Below, piece after piece: positions 24,871-36,746 of a stretch of 64,000 nucleotides of DNA. The notes beneath the pieces are model-generated. The model did no database searches. It was not told the origin of the DNA and saw only the letters and a program-made list of their open reading frames with translations. The stretch's first letter is position 1. Each line of letters starts with the position of its first letter. This DNA comes from Opisthocomus hoazin. Lineage: Eukaryota > Chordata > Aves > Opisthocomiformes > Opisthocomidae. The stretch lies in NCBI RefSeq assembly GCF_030867145.1, contig NC_134439.1:5307379-5371378 (forward strand). The letters run 5' to 3'. The position numbers were made by a program, and so were the translations under genes.

Positions 24871-27800
24871 TAACACACAGAGACAAAAAGAAAACAAAAA
24901 AACTTTTGTTAGAATGCCTTCAAAAGTCCAAGACGTGTTTGGGCGGTGTGTGGAACACAGAGTTAATTAATGAAAAATAAAATATACACAAAGGCATATG
25001 TTCTGTAACTTAAAAAAGAGAAGCTTTAGTATCAACACTTCTGACAGCTCCCTTTACCAGCGCTGAAGCTTTGCTTCCTGCAGCTCTGAGCGCGCAGTTC
25101 TTTGCCTCCGTGCGTGTAGCACATTCTGGGCAAGTTCGTCTGTGCAGAGACAGTATTTTTTGCATTGAAATCCCTCCTGTTTCATAGTTTTGCAAACTCG
25201 GAGCAGCTGCACAGCTTTGCTTTTACACTGACTTATAAATTATTCTGCTACCTAAGGTATTGTGCACAAATTTTGGAGGCAAGTAACGATTATAGGAGAA
25301 AACAGAATGCTCAGTTGGAAAAATGTCATAGGTAGGAGGCAAGCGTCTGCGCTCTGGGAGGGGCTGTGTGGAGGTGTATTTGCATTTTTATGTATATACA
25401 TAAAAAAATCAAGAGGTATGTGCAACTTAAAGCTGTTGCTATCGCATTTGGAACATTAAAACCAGAAACCAAGACCCCCACCCCCCTTACCATGTAGCTT
25501 TACAATCTTTTAAAAACTTGGGAGTGCAGACCATGCAGCATCCTTCGGCTGGGGAGGACGGGAAAGCTTGGCAGAACACTGGAGTGTGTGGACATCCAGC
25601 CTCGTCCCACGAGGCTGGGGCAAAGCCTGTTGACCCAGGCTGCTCCTACGAGCCCCCTTGAACGCAGTTCTGTATTGGTCAGAAACAGATTTAGCTGGTT
25701 GTGAGCACATGGTAATTAAGGGGTCATGTTTACCCTTGACTGAAATTCAGATTGCTGTAGGACAAGGAAATAGAAAAGGCCTTTCCCAAGTTTCTTGAGA
25801 ATGTTAGGCACTTTTTTCTTTTTGGATGAGTTCATTGGATGAAGTGAGGGGAGGAGAAGGGAAAAGCCTCCCAAAATAAACATCTCATTTGATTTACAAA
25901 AAAATTAGATTCACTGTTATCAATCTTTATGTGGAGCCAGCAAATGAAGAACTTGCAGAATTTAGAATAGGATTGAAAGACCAGGTAACAACAATGAGCA
26001 GTTTGGCAGGGTTATTCTGCAGTTAATGTCAAAACTTTCCTGACCTTTATTGAGAAGCATTAAGTTAATGAGGAGGACTTCTTGAACTCTTTTTAAACCA
26101 GCCCATTGATTTAAAACTTCTTACAAACTCGAGGAAAGTTTCCTGGTTTGGATTACTAGGTGCTTCTTGGAGATGTCTACTCCATTAATCAAAGTGTCCA
26201 AGTTACTGAGTCACCCGTAGTCTTTTGAAACCCATCCGAATTGTAGCACCTTGGGGCAGAGCTTGCCCTCTTCGGTCACATTTAGCAGGGTCCCACGCTT
26301 CCCTCCCCAGGGAAGTTCAGAGCACGCCAGATTCTTAAGAATAAAGCAATGCACCATAAAGAAGAAGGTATAAAAATGTCAGTAAAGATGTTAAATATAC
26401 AGCAGTTTGGGGAGCCCCAGTAAGTTAAAGATTAACAAGTTCTATTGCTCTCGCTTTGGTCAGTTAATAAAATACTCTAATTATTAGATTGCCTAAATTG
26501 CCTGATGTGCAGCTTTGGAGATCCGAGAGCCTTCTCAGATGAACCCTCTGTGTTTTCTGAACTTGTTTGTGTAATAGGAACGTGCTGCAGCTTTCTTTTT
26601 ACAAAGAAATCTCAGGGGCTACGGTAATGTACTCAGATGAACACACAGCCCAAGCGTTGCTCTGTGCTCGTGCAGAACAGAAGAACGTTCAAGAAATTGC
26701 CCCACTGGGGATAGAGCATGAGAGTGTTCACATATACCATCACCTGAGCTTTCTCACAGCGGATAATAGACTCTCCTGCTTCACAGTAATGGGGGAAAAG
26801 GATGCAAATTCGCTATTTTGGCCATTAAGATGTTTTGGAGGCCTTAGGAAGAGGAGTGCCCAGTTCTCTACCTTGGAGCCTCCCTGGGGAGTGGGGAAAT
26901 TGGTGCCCTCTGCATCCACAGCCCTCGCACAGCGGGAGCAGGTCTGGCAGTGCGGCGCTGGGTCCTGACTCCTTGATGTTCCAAGCCTTCAGCTGGTTCA
27001 GATCTGGAGTTTTGAGTCTCTCTTCCCCCTGCCCCTACAAGGACTTCTGTATTGCTGTGGTTTGCAGAGCAGTAACCCCATCCAAATCATCTACAAAGCC
27101 GTAATTCTGCCCTTTAGCCAGACTCCATCCCGAAACCCAACTGTAAAAATCACCCTTTGCATTATCATAAACTCCTAATGGGCATCTCCTCCAGTCCCCA
27201 GAGTGCCTGTCGCTCTGCTGTACGCTCTTCTCTTTGCTTTTGCTGCCTGTACTTATTTTTTCTTAACAGTGAGAATTGCTGCAGATACGGGCAAGACAGC
27301 CTCCTTGTGTCTTGTCATTGGAATATGCTCGCTAAACTCCAGCTCCCTCGTGGGTTAGTTCTGTTTATTCCTTGTTCTCCTGGAAGGGTTTTGGCTAAGA
27401 AAATAGGCTGAACCGACTGACACTGCAATGGACATTATTCAAAGCTATTTGGCCTGTAGTCTCCTCTTTGGTACTGATGATGTTGACCTCTTTTTTCAGA
27501 TCCCAGACTGTATTTGCAGAACTGGTTGTAACTATTGCACTGTACAAGCGTGGGGCCTGGCTTCACAGACGCTGTTTTGCTGTGCCCCTAGCAGAGCTGG
27601 TACCTCAGCAGATGAGCCAAAGTGCAGATTTGCGATCTTCCTCTGCCTCAGTATCCCCGTCCTTTAAATGAAGACCTTCTTTCTTCAAAGAGGCTCACAA
27701 GGAATAATTTATTAGCGGACAGAAATAGAAATGGTAGGTTTAGGCTGATTTTGCTCACACTGGATGGGCTTTGTGTTTCACTGACGTGTTACCAGGTCAT

Positions 27801-28015
27801 AAAAGAAATAATAAATCTTGTTTACTTGTTTACATCCCGTGGGAATCTTCTGCTGCTCTGGGTTTCAGGCTTGTTCCTAGCAAGGCTGAAATGTGCTGTG
27901 CTTCCCCTGTCAGGCAGCTGTTCTGCGTAGCTGCTGCCCACTTGAGAGGGAGCATACGCAGTGCCTTTGCTGAAAGGGTGCCAAGGATTGCGAGCGAGGA
28001 GCCGGAGGGAGGAAG

Positions 28016-28100
28016 CTAGAGGGGGAGGGAGAGAGGGAGAGAGCAGGCACACAGAGAGAAAAGGCAGCGAAAACTGGAGAGGAGAGCTCAGCTGGGGAAT
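28016..28100. repeat. Purine-rich (GA/GGGA) tract
   Basis: The plus strand is almost pure G and A over the first 30 bases (gaggg and gagag repeats), then imperfectly so. It is a simple repeat with potential to form triplex DNA. No gene is associated. Confidence 0.75.
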
Positions 28101-28833
28101 GACACCAGAGACTGGCAGGGGAGTAGAAAATACAGAGTGAGGGGAGAGGTGCGGTGTGAGCTCAGCAGCTTCTTCTTGTCCTCGTGGGTCTGGGGGGGAT
28201 ATCTAGGCCCCCCCAAACTCATCAGCTATTTGGATTTGTGAGAATGAGCTTTGCTGTCTTACAGAGCGGCCCTGCCAAAGTCATCTTTTGGTCAAGGCTT
28301 GCAAGTCGCAAACCTCTTGCATGTCATTTGTCGGGTGGCATTTTTGGTGTGTGAGTAGGGCTTGGGTTTTCTGTTGTCGCTTGCTTTTTTCCTTTCTAGA
28401 AATAAACCCATAATCAGTTGAGGGAAGGCTTTGGTATGAATATCTGCATGTCGGGTTAAAGATCCGTGAATTAATAACTTCCAGGTCATCTTCTGTTTTG
28501 TGAAATCATGAAGATTCTTTGCCATGTGATAGGGAGAGAAAATAATTTAACCCCAGCCTGCCTGAGCTTCTCAGTTTCCTCTGGGTTTATTCTTTGGAAG
28601 CTGAGAGTTGCAAAACTTGAATTCCTTTTGGTGTAATAAAATACTTGGACCCGTTCTAGGGCTTCCCCCCTGACAACAGGAGTAGCCTTTGCACCCCAGA
28701 AACCCGCGATTTTCACCTCTCTGTGCTTTAGGGAGTCTGCCGTTACATTGCCCGACGGACTTTATTCATCCCTGGAAGTTTGTTGCCTTTCCTCTGCCTG
28801 TTAGTGGGTTAAGACTGTGCTGGGGGTACTGGT

Positions 28834-28851
28834 GGGGGGGGGGGGGGGGGG
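28834..28851. repeat. Poly-G run (G18)
   Basis: Eighteen consecutive G are followed by a short TG repeat. The run directly precedes a GC-rich minisatellite. Length may be uncertain in the assembly. Confidence 0.85.
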
Positions 28852-28867
28852 TGTGTGTCTGCCTTTC

Positions 28868-28985
28868 TGGAGGCGGCCGCGCATCCCCGGGGCCGGGGCA
28901 GCGCATGCCGGGGCGATGCTGCGCATCCCGGGCCGGGGCCGCGCATCCCTGGCCGCGCATCCCCGGGCGATGCTGCGCGCTGCAG
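28868..28985. repeat. GC-rich minisatellite, unit about 'gcgcatccccggg'
   Basis: The core gcgcatcc(c)cggg or its variants (gcgcatgccgggg, gcgcatcccgggcc, gcgcatccctggcc) recurs about six times, interspersed with ccgggg and gatgct blocks. Frames stay open on both strands because stop codons need A and T, which are scarce here. These frames are not evidence for a protein. Confidence 0.75.
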
Positions 28986-29699
28986 CCCGACCTGCTGGGC
29001 ACTCGGCATCATTGCAGCCCCAGCCCCGCAGCCGGCAGCCTGCTGCAGGAGAGCTTTCTCCTTTCTAGCTGGTTTTTAACAGAAGTGGAGTTTTTAGTGG
29101 CCCATTAATTTGCTTTCACTACGCGTAATTAGCAAAAACTGGATACAAAATGAAGCTTGGACTGGATTCACCTGTCGGCCAGCCAAGGCCTGTTTGGGTC
29201 GACGTTTCTAACACAATGATAAATTGGCTCCTCCCGTGTGCGAGAAGGTCCTGCGCTTTGCTTTTGACCCTATTGCCGTGCGGTAGACCTGTCCCGCTGA
29301 TAAAACACAGCGTAAGCAGAGACGGGGCCTGCTCGCACCGTGGCCTGGTTTGCCTCGTGAGCCGGGGACAAAGTTATTTTCCTTCTGCGCTTGTTCTCCA
29401 CAGCCAAGAAAATATTTGTTAAGCAGGATAAACACTTTGGGATCTGTAGATAAAGAAATTGCTCTCGTAGTTTGTTAATCATACCGCTGCTGTTGTGCAG
29501 CTTGGGGAGGGGAGGACGGACGTGTGTCCGTACCACAGTGACGTGCAACAGAAAAGATGGAATTTTCAGGCAAATGTAGCATTACCTGGGCGCTGGCACT
29601 GTGAGGAAGTCAAGAGTCTGTATGGAGAAGGTGTAGAAAACCTGCATCCACCAAACCCTCACCTATTTGCGTATTAATCACAGGCGCTAACCACACAGA

Positions 29700-30340
29700 T
29701 CCAAATGGGCACTCAGGAGCCGGCGAAGCCTTTAAAGCATTCAAAAAAGAAACATCATACATTTTCTAGCACATAAATGTGTTTAAAAAGGTATATAATT
29801 TATAATAGCAATGCTGACAGAGCTTTAACTACATGACAAAAGCTGAACTAGAATGTATTTACGTGTGAGCAGTACTTACTGTGTGGGCGCGTCGCTGTTG
29901 ATGTGTTTCCATGTGATTCTCCATAATTTCAGCAAGTGATTGTAGTAAGGGATATTAAACCATAGTATTGATAATACTTTTACAGCTCTGCTTTGGGAAA
30001 TGCATTACTGCTAAATTAGTCCCTGAAAATCTAGAGATATTAACACTGTCGAGCATGAAGGCAGATGGGATTTGGATCAGAGACCTTTATTTGTAGTATG
30101 CTACTAAGGAGTCATTACTTTAACGCAGGAACTTCGTTTCCTTGAATATTAACTCGAGTTGGGGATTTTACTTCCGCTTTGGCATGAACGAGCTTATCAT
30201 AAAAGCGTAAATGGAACTCGCTTGATATTGATTTTTCTTATGCTCTAAAAAGATGCTTAATGAAACTCGAGGTACCTAGATAAAGACCTTCACTGAATGC
30301 AAAGTAAGCTTAATTGCAGTTCCCTTAACAAGCTACTGGA
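29700..30340. other. AT-rich unique block, possible conserved noncoding element
   Basis: About 640 bases carry no repeat signature and no meaningful frame. There are many homeodomain or forkhead-like cores (cattaat, ttaatg, gatattgattttt, ataaagcgtaaat-type text) and two ctcgag sites. The pattern suits an intronic regulatory element, but the sequence alone cannot prove it. Confidence 0.2.
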
Positions 30341-32184
30341 GATGAATTTTTTTTCTACTACAAAGCCCTTTCACCTATTTAGATTGTTTCTCTTCCTGTG
30401 TGTGCCAGGATGCATTAATTCAGGGTGTTTTTTCCCTCTCCCCAACAGGCAAACTGCAGCTTAAAGAAAGGAAAACTTCTTTGCCAGTTCGTGCATGGAA
30501 AAAATTTCGACCTTGGGGAACTTGGTTTTTGAGGTCTAAATGAGAGTTTTTAGTCTTTAAAGGGAGTAGCTGTCTCTGCTCCACTTCTGCAGAAGGGGAG
30601 ATGGGCACGGAGGCAGGTTCTGTAGTGGAACCAGAACCTGAGCTGAGGTTTTTCCAGCGTTTGTCCTGCCATCTGCCCGATCCTGCAGCTGTGCCAGAGC
30701 AGAGACAGGGCTTTTATTTTCACCCTCCAGCACTGCAAGCCCCAAAGCAAATAGGGAGGGTAGGCTCAGAGTGTTCCCTTCCTTGCCGAGAGCAGCATTT
30801 GTGCCCTTGAATTTGTGGAGATGGAAGCAACAGTGTGTTCCCTGGTCGTGGTGACTCTTTCTCCTCTAGGTCCTGCCTGTGCTGCTTGCTCGCAGCCCTG
30901 TTAATGCTTAGTTAGGTTCTTTTCATTCTCCTCCTCGTAATTATTTCTCTCCTCCGGGGCAGCGGGTCTGCCAGAGGCTGCGTCTGTGCCCGATGCCAGT
31001 TCTGTGCGATGTCCGCAGGGACCTCGTGTGACTGATGTGACTGGGCTGACGCTGTGTCCAGAGTCACGGCGCTCTGAATCGCCACCCCCGCCTCTGCTGG
31101 GGACACCCCAGTCACCAGAGACACAGCCTGTCCCCTCCGCAATTTGCTTGGAGTCGAGACGTATAAAGCGTGATAACCGTGTTAATTACGCAGAATGCCT
31201 TCAAGCCCCGCTTCCTGCTGCTGTGTGAGAAACTTTCTGCAGAAAATGTCCGACAGCTAAAAGATGGAATAATTCCATTTTTTTTTTCCTGTGCCACAAC
31301 TATCGTGCAGCAAGAAAGCTGGGTATTTAGCACACTTGTGGGTAGTCAAACAGTGCCAGGGGAGCCCCTGGGTGAGGTGTAAGCCCAAGAAACCTCTTGC
31401 TCTTTCCCTGAGAGTCGATCTTGCTTTGGTTTGTGCTCCAAAGAGCGATAAGTTGGGGAATTTTGCTGAGGATTTGAGTAGGAAGATAGAGCAGCTTTGC
31501 GTCAGGTGCAGAGTAATTATTTGCTGGGGTTCTGTGCTATTTGGTTTTTATTCCCTGTGTTTTCATTAAAAGCTAATGAGTTTTTTCTTCATTCAGAACA
31601 ATAGCTTGGCCCCTGACAAGTTGTTGGTTATTTTTTCTGCTTGGACTCAACTAGCTGTTGCTGCTCCATAAACTTTATGGAGAAGTGGATTAAAGCGCAA
31701 GAAGTTCTCGTAATGCAAATCCAGACGGAAAGGAAATAGGATTTGTTCGAAGTAGCAATGTCTGCAGAGTTTTTGTTGATCTTTTTGCTTGTTACTGGAA
31801 CCGTAAGTGGTGTTTGAAAATATTGCCGAGGCTAAACCAAACAAAATGGCTTTGTTTGCGCTGATTTGCGGTGCAGCAGCTCGCGTGGTTTGGAGTCCCG
31901 CTGTGCCTGGCATGATGCACGTGCGTACCTGCTGCAGCCTGGGTACATCTGCGGGGGCTGCTGTAGCCTGCGTGAACACGTGAAACCCCAATTTCCGCTC
32001 CTGCTCGGGGACAGCGAGGAAGAGCACTTTTGCGGTGACAACCCCCTCCATCTGATATTTCAGGCTTGGGAGTTACTCTGCCAAAACAGAGACCGGTGGC
32101 TCGATCCTTCCCCGTGGTCGATGTGTGCACCGGCTTCTCCCGCCGTTAAAGCCCGTGACTTATTCTTGCAAGCAACTTTCCCGA

Positions 32185-32305
32185 TTGGGCCCTCGTCGTT
32201 CTGTGCGGTTTACGGCAGCGGCGCGGCAATGCGGGAGCCGTGCCTCCCCGGCGCGGCCGTGGCTCCGTGCAACCACAAACAGCCTGCTCGTTATCGCAAT
32301 CATCC
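32185..32305. other. Short CpG-dense patch
   Basis: CpG dinucleotides are common here (for example ggcagcggcgcggcaatgcg and ccccggcgcggccg), in contrast to the CpG-poor surroundings. Overlapping frames on both strands stay open because of composition. No TATA box, initiator or downstream exon could be tied to it, so it is noted only as a small GC island. Confidence 0.4.
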
Positions 32306-33980
32306 TGCACCTGTATCTCGTTAGAAGGCACCACCTGTTACCTTGGTGTTGGTTTGGTTGGGAGAAAATGTTCTTTTTTAAGGGGCTGAGTGGGCTGACG
32401 GAAAGCATCTCAGCGCTGGCATCTTCACACCGCTGCAGACAGCCGAGCCCCCGGCGCTGCGGCACGGCATGGAGGAAGGCTCCTCATTAGAATGAGCGCC
32501 GTGTTTTCCTACGCCACCGAGCTGTTGCTATTTGCTAGCAGCTTTTTCTATAGGCTTTTTATTTCAGGAGCTCAAAAGTGCTACAGTAAAACAGGGAAGA
32601 AACATCCTCTTGTCACACGCAACGGAGCAAAGCGCTGAAATGACTTCTCCAAGGTCAGGCGGCCAGGGGCGCGCTCACGGATGTGCTCCGCTTCCCAGAG
32701 CCTGGCCAGTGGAGCGGGGCATTACAGGCTCTGCTTTTTAACCCCTACTTGTTTTTCCTCCTCATGGAGGTGCATGCATGAATTTCAGTTTGTTGTAATG
32801 TAGAGGAACGTGCTTTGCTTATTCTTCATGACTGAGAAGTAGTCCGTGGGCGGACTGCAGTCCCACCTCTGCTGATGTCTGATCCCGCGGGAGGAATCAG
32901 AGCCTGCCCTTTTGGGCCAGGGACCTGCAGCTTGCTTCTTTGGCATGAGAAATTCGTAATGCAGATGCTGAATGATTCACCTCCCAAAAGGAGAAAAGTT
33001 ATTTTCTGAATTTTCTCCTGAATCTCATGTTCCGCACTGCGTGCCGGGGTGGCTGCAGGAAGCAAGTGAGAATAGAGCTGGGATAAGATTTAATTACTTC
33101 TTGGCCCCTTCCCCTGCTAGGAAAGTTGTAATGGCTTGAAGGGAGGACTGCCAGGGACCCCTCTGTTCTGCCATTTTCCCCCGAAGGCCTTTGGTGAATC
33201 TTAAAGTCAAATCTTCAATCAGTTTTTTAAGACCTTTGAGTTTAAAATGTCAGCCAGACTATCACGGTGTCTGGCACCCAGCGTGATTTGTTTTTTCAGG
33301 AACTGATCTGTGGGAGGACAATCTTGTGTGTGTTAACGGTCTTCACAGCCAGATTGTTCCTTTTGGTGAAGAATTGGAGTTTTCTTGAAAATGTGCCCTT
33401 GAATGCAGGAGTCTGGGGTGTCCAAGAGCTTCGCGCTCCAAGCAAGCAGGGGCAGGTTGCAATGTGGGATGTTGAAAATAAAGCGCATCCAAAACATTGT
33501 GTCATGTCTTTCTGCAGCTGGAGACTTAATGGCGTCTCCACTGTGTTTCTTGGTAGGAGGAAGAGAGTCGTAACCCTCCATTCCAGGCCTTGGTACCCTT
33601 TCATCAGTGCTTGATTTAAACTGTGGGGCACAGTTCCTCTGTTTGCTGAGATAAAACTTGTTTTTAGTGTTTGAACACAATTAACATCAGCTGAAAACCA
33701 CCTTTCTTGCTGTTTGTTGTGTGTTGAATGAGTAAGCAGCTGTCTTTACCTCTGTTATCAGCAGTCTGGGCTGTGTGTGTTCAGGAAATGTACGGCAAAA
33801 GCTTGAAAGGCCACTTTTTCACTTTGTTTAGGGCGAGTAGTATTTTCTTCTACAAGTGGGCTGGCTTCATTCCATTTCTATTAAAGTTTGATATTAACAT
33901 CTGTCACTGTAGTATCTGAATACCTTCTGCATAAAATCCTGTCTCGGTAGCAAATTCCCTAGCAAAATGTCTGCTTACAG

Positions 33981-34011
33981 AAAAATTCAGTGCAACATCA
34001 AGCACGGGGAG
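33981..34011 (+). other. Exon-like 31-nt segment, probably cryptic
   Basis: The acceptor is tctgcttacag and the donor GGAG|gtaaga. In the frame left by the microexon it would read through without a stop, but its 31 nt would push exon C out of frame, giving an early TGA. It lies 515 nt upstream of exon C. It is probably a chance pairing, though a regulated poison exon is possible. Confidence 0.15.
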
Positions 34012-34099
34012 GTAAGAGCTGCTGCCCCCACACACAGACACATTGCTTCGTTAATATGTGTGTGATTGCCTGGCATAGGGAGTCAATCTTTTTTTCAAG

Positions 34100-34262
34100 A
34101 AAGGATCTCAAAGCTTTTTCCTACAGTATAGGAAGATTCTTCATTCTAGTGAAGGAGGAGGCATAGTCCTCCATTTTACAGATGGATGGTTTATGCAGAG
34201 GTCAGGGACCGAGGGCGGGAACAAGGAGCTGGACATAGCTCTGGTAGTTTGGCCCCAGAACT
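34100..34262 (+). repeat. MIR-like / CORE-SINE-like remnant
   Basis: The order of phrases fits the family. 'ggatctcaaagctttttcct' stands for 'ggatctcaaagcgctttaca'. About 60 bases later 'tcctccattttacagatgg' stands for 'atccccattttacagatggg'. A degraded 'cagaggtcagggaccgaggg' zone then stands for 'cacagagaggttaagtgact' and what follows. The element is old and lies 264 nt upstream of exon C. Confidence 0.6.
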
Positions 34263-34525
34263 GGCATTTCCAGCATCCCCCTCATATGACCTCCAAGTGC
34301 AAAGTCTGTACGAATCCAGCATGAGTGTTCTTGCGTCAGGGATATGCTGTTTTGGCCCTAAGTGATGAATCTGGCCTTAAACCCACAGAAGTGGCTTGGA
34401 GTTTTGTAGAGAACTTCAGTGGAGGGTGGGAACCAGGAGGAAACATATCTCACGGACTAGGCAATAAGATTCCAATATAGAAATGAGTCCTTTTCGCTAA
34501 AATCAGGTTCTCCTGCTCTTTCCAG

Positions 34526-34642
34526 GAGAAGATCAGCATGATGCTGGCTTTGGACAGGACAGTTCTGATGAAAATCAGAGCTGGGGTTTGGCCCCTTCCA
34601 TGACATCTGATGCTTCGCTTCCATCAGACTTCCAGGACGATG
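34526..34642 (+). CDS. Coding exon C, acidic Ser/Asp-rich (phase 1-1)
   Basis: This 117-nt exon has a strong acceptor (tctcctgctctttccag, with a 'cgctaaaat' branch-like site upstream) and a consensus donor, GATG|gtaagt. Two frames stop inside it, one after four codons. The open frame enters in phase 1, exactly as the microexon leaves it. The peptide starts EDQHDAGFGQDSSDENQSWG and ends SDFQDD. About a third of residues are Asp, Glu or Ser, with SSDE and TSD motifs that suit acidic-directed kinases such as CK2 and a disordered tail. I do not recognise the family. A second strong donor lies 48 nt downstream and would give a short alternative C-terminus. The exon is symmetric (a multiple of three), so it could itself be a cassette exon. 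Confidence 0.75.
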
Positions 34643-34690
34643 GTAAGTCAGTGATGTTTTCTGAAGTCCTTGAGTGAAGCAGTTGGAAAG
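34643..34690 (+). other. Possible 3' extension of exon C via a second donor
   Basis: A second strong donor, AAAG|gtaagt, lies exactly 48 nt after the first. Using it would add codons for G-K-S-V-M-F-S-E-V-L-E and then a TGA, truncating the protein instead of leading on to the next exon. The choice between the two donors would therefore decide the C-terminus. This is an inference from sequence; no transcript evidence is available. Confidence 0.25.
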
Positions 34691-35398
34691 GTAAGTGCAA
34701 TCTAGCATGACTTCCTTGTTGTCATTCATCCATCAGAAAACGTTGGAGGCGTTTGGGGTTTTTTTGTTGTTTGTTAACTGGTACCTCTTTGATCAATGAC
34801 CATAAAATGTTACAGCAATCCCGAATTTAGTATTGCTAAGATAAATGTATTCCTTGATCATCTTGGTGCAAAGTGGAGTTGGTTGTTCTGTTTTGGATGG
34901 AAAAGAGCAGAATTTGACCTGGTGACTAGCGTTTCCCAAAGTTAACGTGCGACTTTTGGTTGCGTTTCTTCTTGGGTGCTCAGCCTCACGCTTTAAAGGG
35001 GCTGTGTCTTCTCAAACCTTGTCTTCCCCCCACCCTTTGAAAATGATACCTCTTCAAAATGCTTTGCTTCGGAGAGCCTTTTCTGGGGCCTTTTCGTGCT
35101 TGGGAATTTGGGGCTGCTTCTTCCTGCGAGTGTAAAAGTGCTCCCGGCCGAGTGGTTGATGGAAGCTGCCACCCGAGGCCAAGGGCGCTTTCCGAACCAT
35201 TAAAATGTCAGGCGGAGTTTTTTTCGGCAAAGAGTTGCTGTGATGCTCACGTCTGCTTGGGAGTGGTGGTTTGGGAGTGATGGATTTCGATGTGCTATTG
35301 AAATTGAAGCCTTCAGAGCTGAGCTAGCTCTAATCTTCTCAGGGGTTATCTTTGGGCCCTAGCGAAGGCTTGACTGCTTTGGTCTCAGATTCTCAATC

Positions 35399-35545
35399 TC
35401 CTGCTTCCCTCAGATCTTTTTTCCTCCTCCTCTTTCCCTTCCCTTGCACTTTTCCCCCATGTTTTCTTACCCCCTCCCGCCTTGTCCTTCCTCTTTCATT
35501 TTCTCCGCTTCCGTCCCTCCTCTTCTCCCCCCTCCTCTGCTCAAT
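35399..35545. repeat. Pyrimidine-rich tract
   Basis: The plus strand is almost entirely C and T for about 145 bases, with blocks such as cctcctcctctttcccttcc and ctcttctcccccctcctctg. It is low-complexity DNA. The long arginine-rich frame on the opposite strand is a product of composition. Confidence 0.75.
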
Positions 35546-36666
35546 GTACTCTTTCACTTTTACTCCCACTCTTGTTAGTGAATCAGTATTCATCAGTCAA
35601 GAACACAAAGAAATGAGGATTTATTTGGGATGAGGCCGTAAGAGCTGATGGGCACCAAAGTTTGCTTCTTTGCGCAGTGCAGAACACCAGGCGTATCTGC
35701 TGGACTTGTCGATTCGTGCGACGAAATAAAAGGCTTTGTTTAGACCGATTAGAGACAAGGTTGGCCTGGTAGTTAGCTGGTAATTGCAGCATGAAAAGAG
35801 GTGTGGAGTAAAAGAGGTGTGGAGCTCGGGATTGGTTGTTTTAAATAATCTGGGTGCTCAGATACGATGCACTTACGCAGAGTGCGGATGGAGGACGTGT
35901 GACAAGGGTAATGGATCTTGCCCTAAATGGGACATGAAAGGGTGCTGAAGACCTCAAGCTTGGCCTCGTCAGGCGAGCAATGTCTTTATGAAGTCTAGGG
36001 TTTCTCCTGGCATGTTTATTAAGCTTGTCTAAGGAGGTATTTGCTTTGCTAACTTTGAGTGGTGGTTTTTGGCAGCTCTAAGGGGCAGAGTTTGACAGAA
36101 CACTTGCAAGGTATGCAAACACTTGGCACCACTGGAAGTTTTCAGACACAGACGAAATGCCAGGCTCGATGGAAGGGTGCCCAAATGGGTGAACGGCGAG
36201 GAGATTGATAACATAGAAAAATGACATACTACAGAAAGGACGGAAAAAAGCTGGCATCGAGAGCGATTACATTAAAATGAGGTGTTAGTTCTTGGAAACG
36301 GGTAAGGGTGCTGAATAACAGCAGAAGACGGGCTGGACTCGGTGTGTGTTCGCTCGGGATGAAAGTCAACCGGTTTTGGATGATTAGATGCAGGCTATTG
36401 GTAGTCTGAAACAGTAACATTAAAGGGAAAAAAAAGACTGAACACAGGATTTTGGAACCTTTACTCTGCCCTGCCATGGTTTGTGGGGTCATCATTCGAA
36501 TGATGTTTTTCTAGATATCTGCCAGTGGGATGGGTATGGGTTGGGTTTGTGATTTCCTCTGGGCTTTTGAGTTTCTGTGATGACTTTCTATCAGATTTTT
36601 CTGTTTACTTCTTTGGGGATCTTTTTTTTTTGTATTTTGCCTGTTTTCTTTGCTTACTTTTTTCAC

Positions 36667-36746
36667 TATAGACAGTGAAGGCACAATGATTTTTTTTTAA
36701 TAGAAGACACAATGATTATTTTATAGAAGGCACTTTTTTTTTTTTG
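36667..36746. repeat. Imperfect short tandem repeat (about 27-nt unit)
   Basis: The phrase 'gaaggcacaatgatttttt' recurs as 'gaagacacaatgattatttt' and then 'gaaggcactttttttt', giving two full copies and one partial copy separated by T-rich linkers. It is a small local duplication. Confidence 0.65.

Larger units (their letters stand above)
20569..34525 (+). other. Intron between the microexon and exon C
   Basis: This 14-kb stretch contains no other convincing gene. It holds old repeat remnants at 23.4, 23.9 and 34.1 kb, a purine-rich tract at 28.0 kb, a G18 run with a GC-rich minisatellite at 28.8-29.0 kb, a CpG-dense patch at 32.2 kb, and AT-rich unique blocks at 24.6 and 29.7-30.3 kb. Two short exon-like segments (23321-23354 and 33981-34011) would break the frame if spliced in. 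Confidence 0.55.

Noticed and set aside
31866..32324. 152-codon plus-strand frame
   Set aside because: It overlaps the CpG-dense patch, where several overlapping frames on both strands are open. No homology or splice support.
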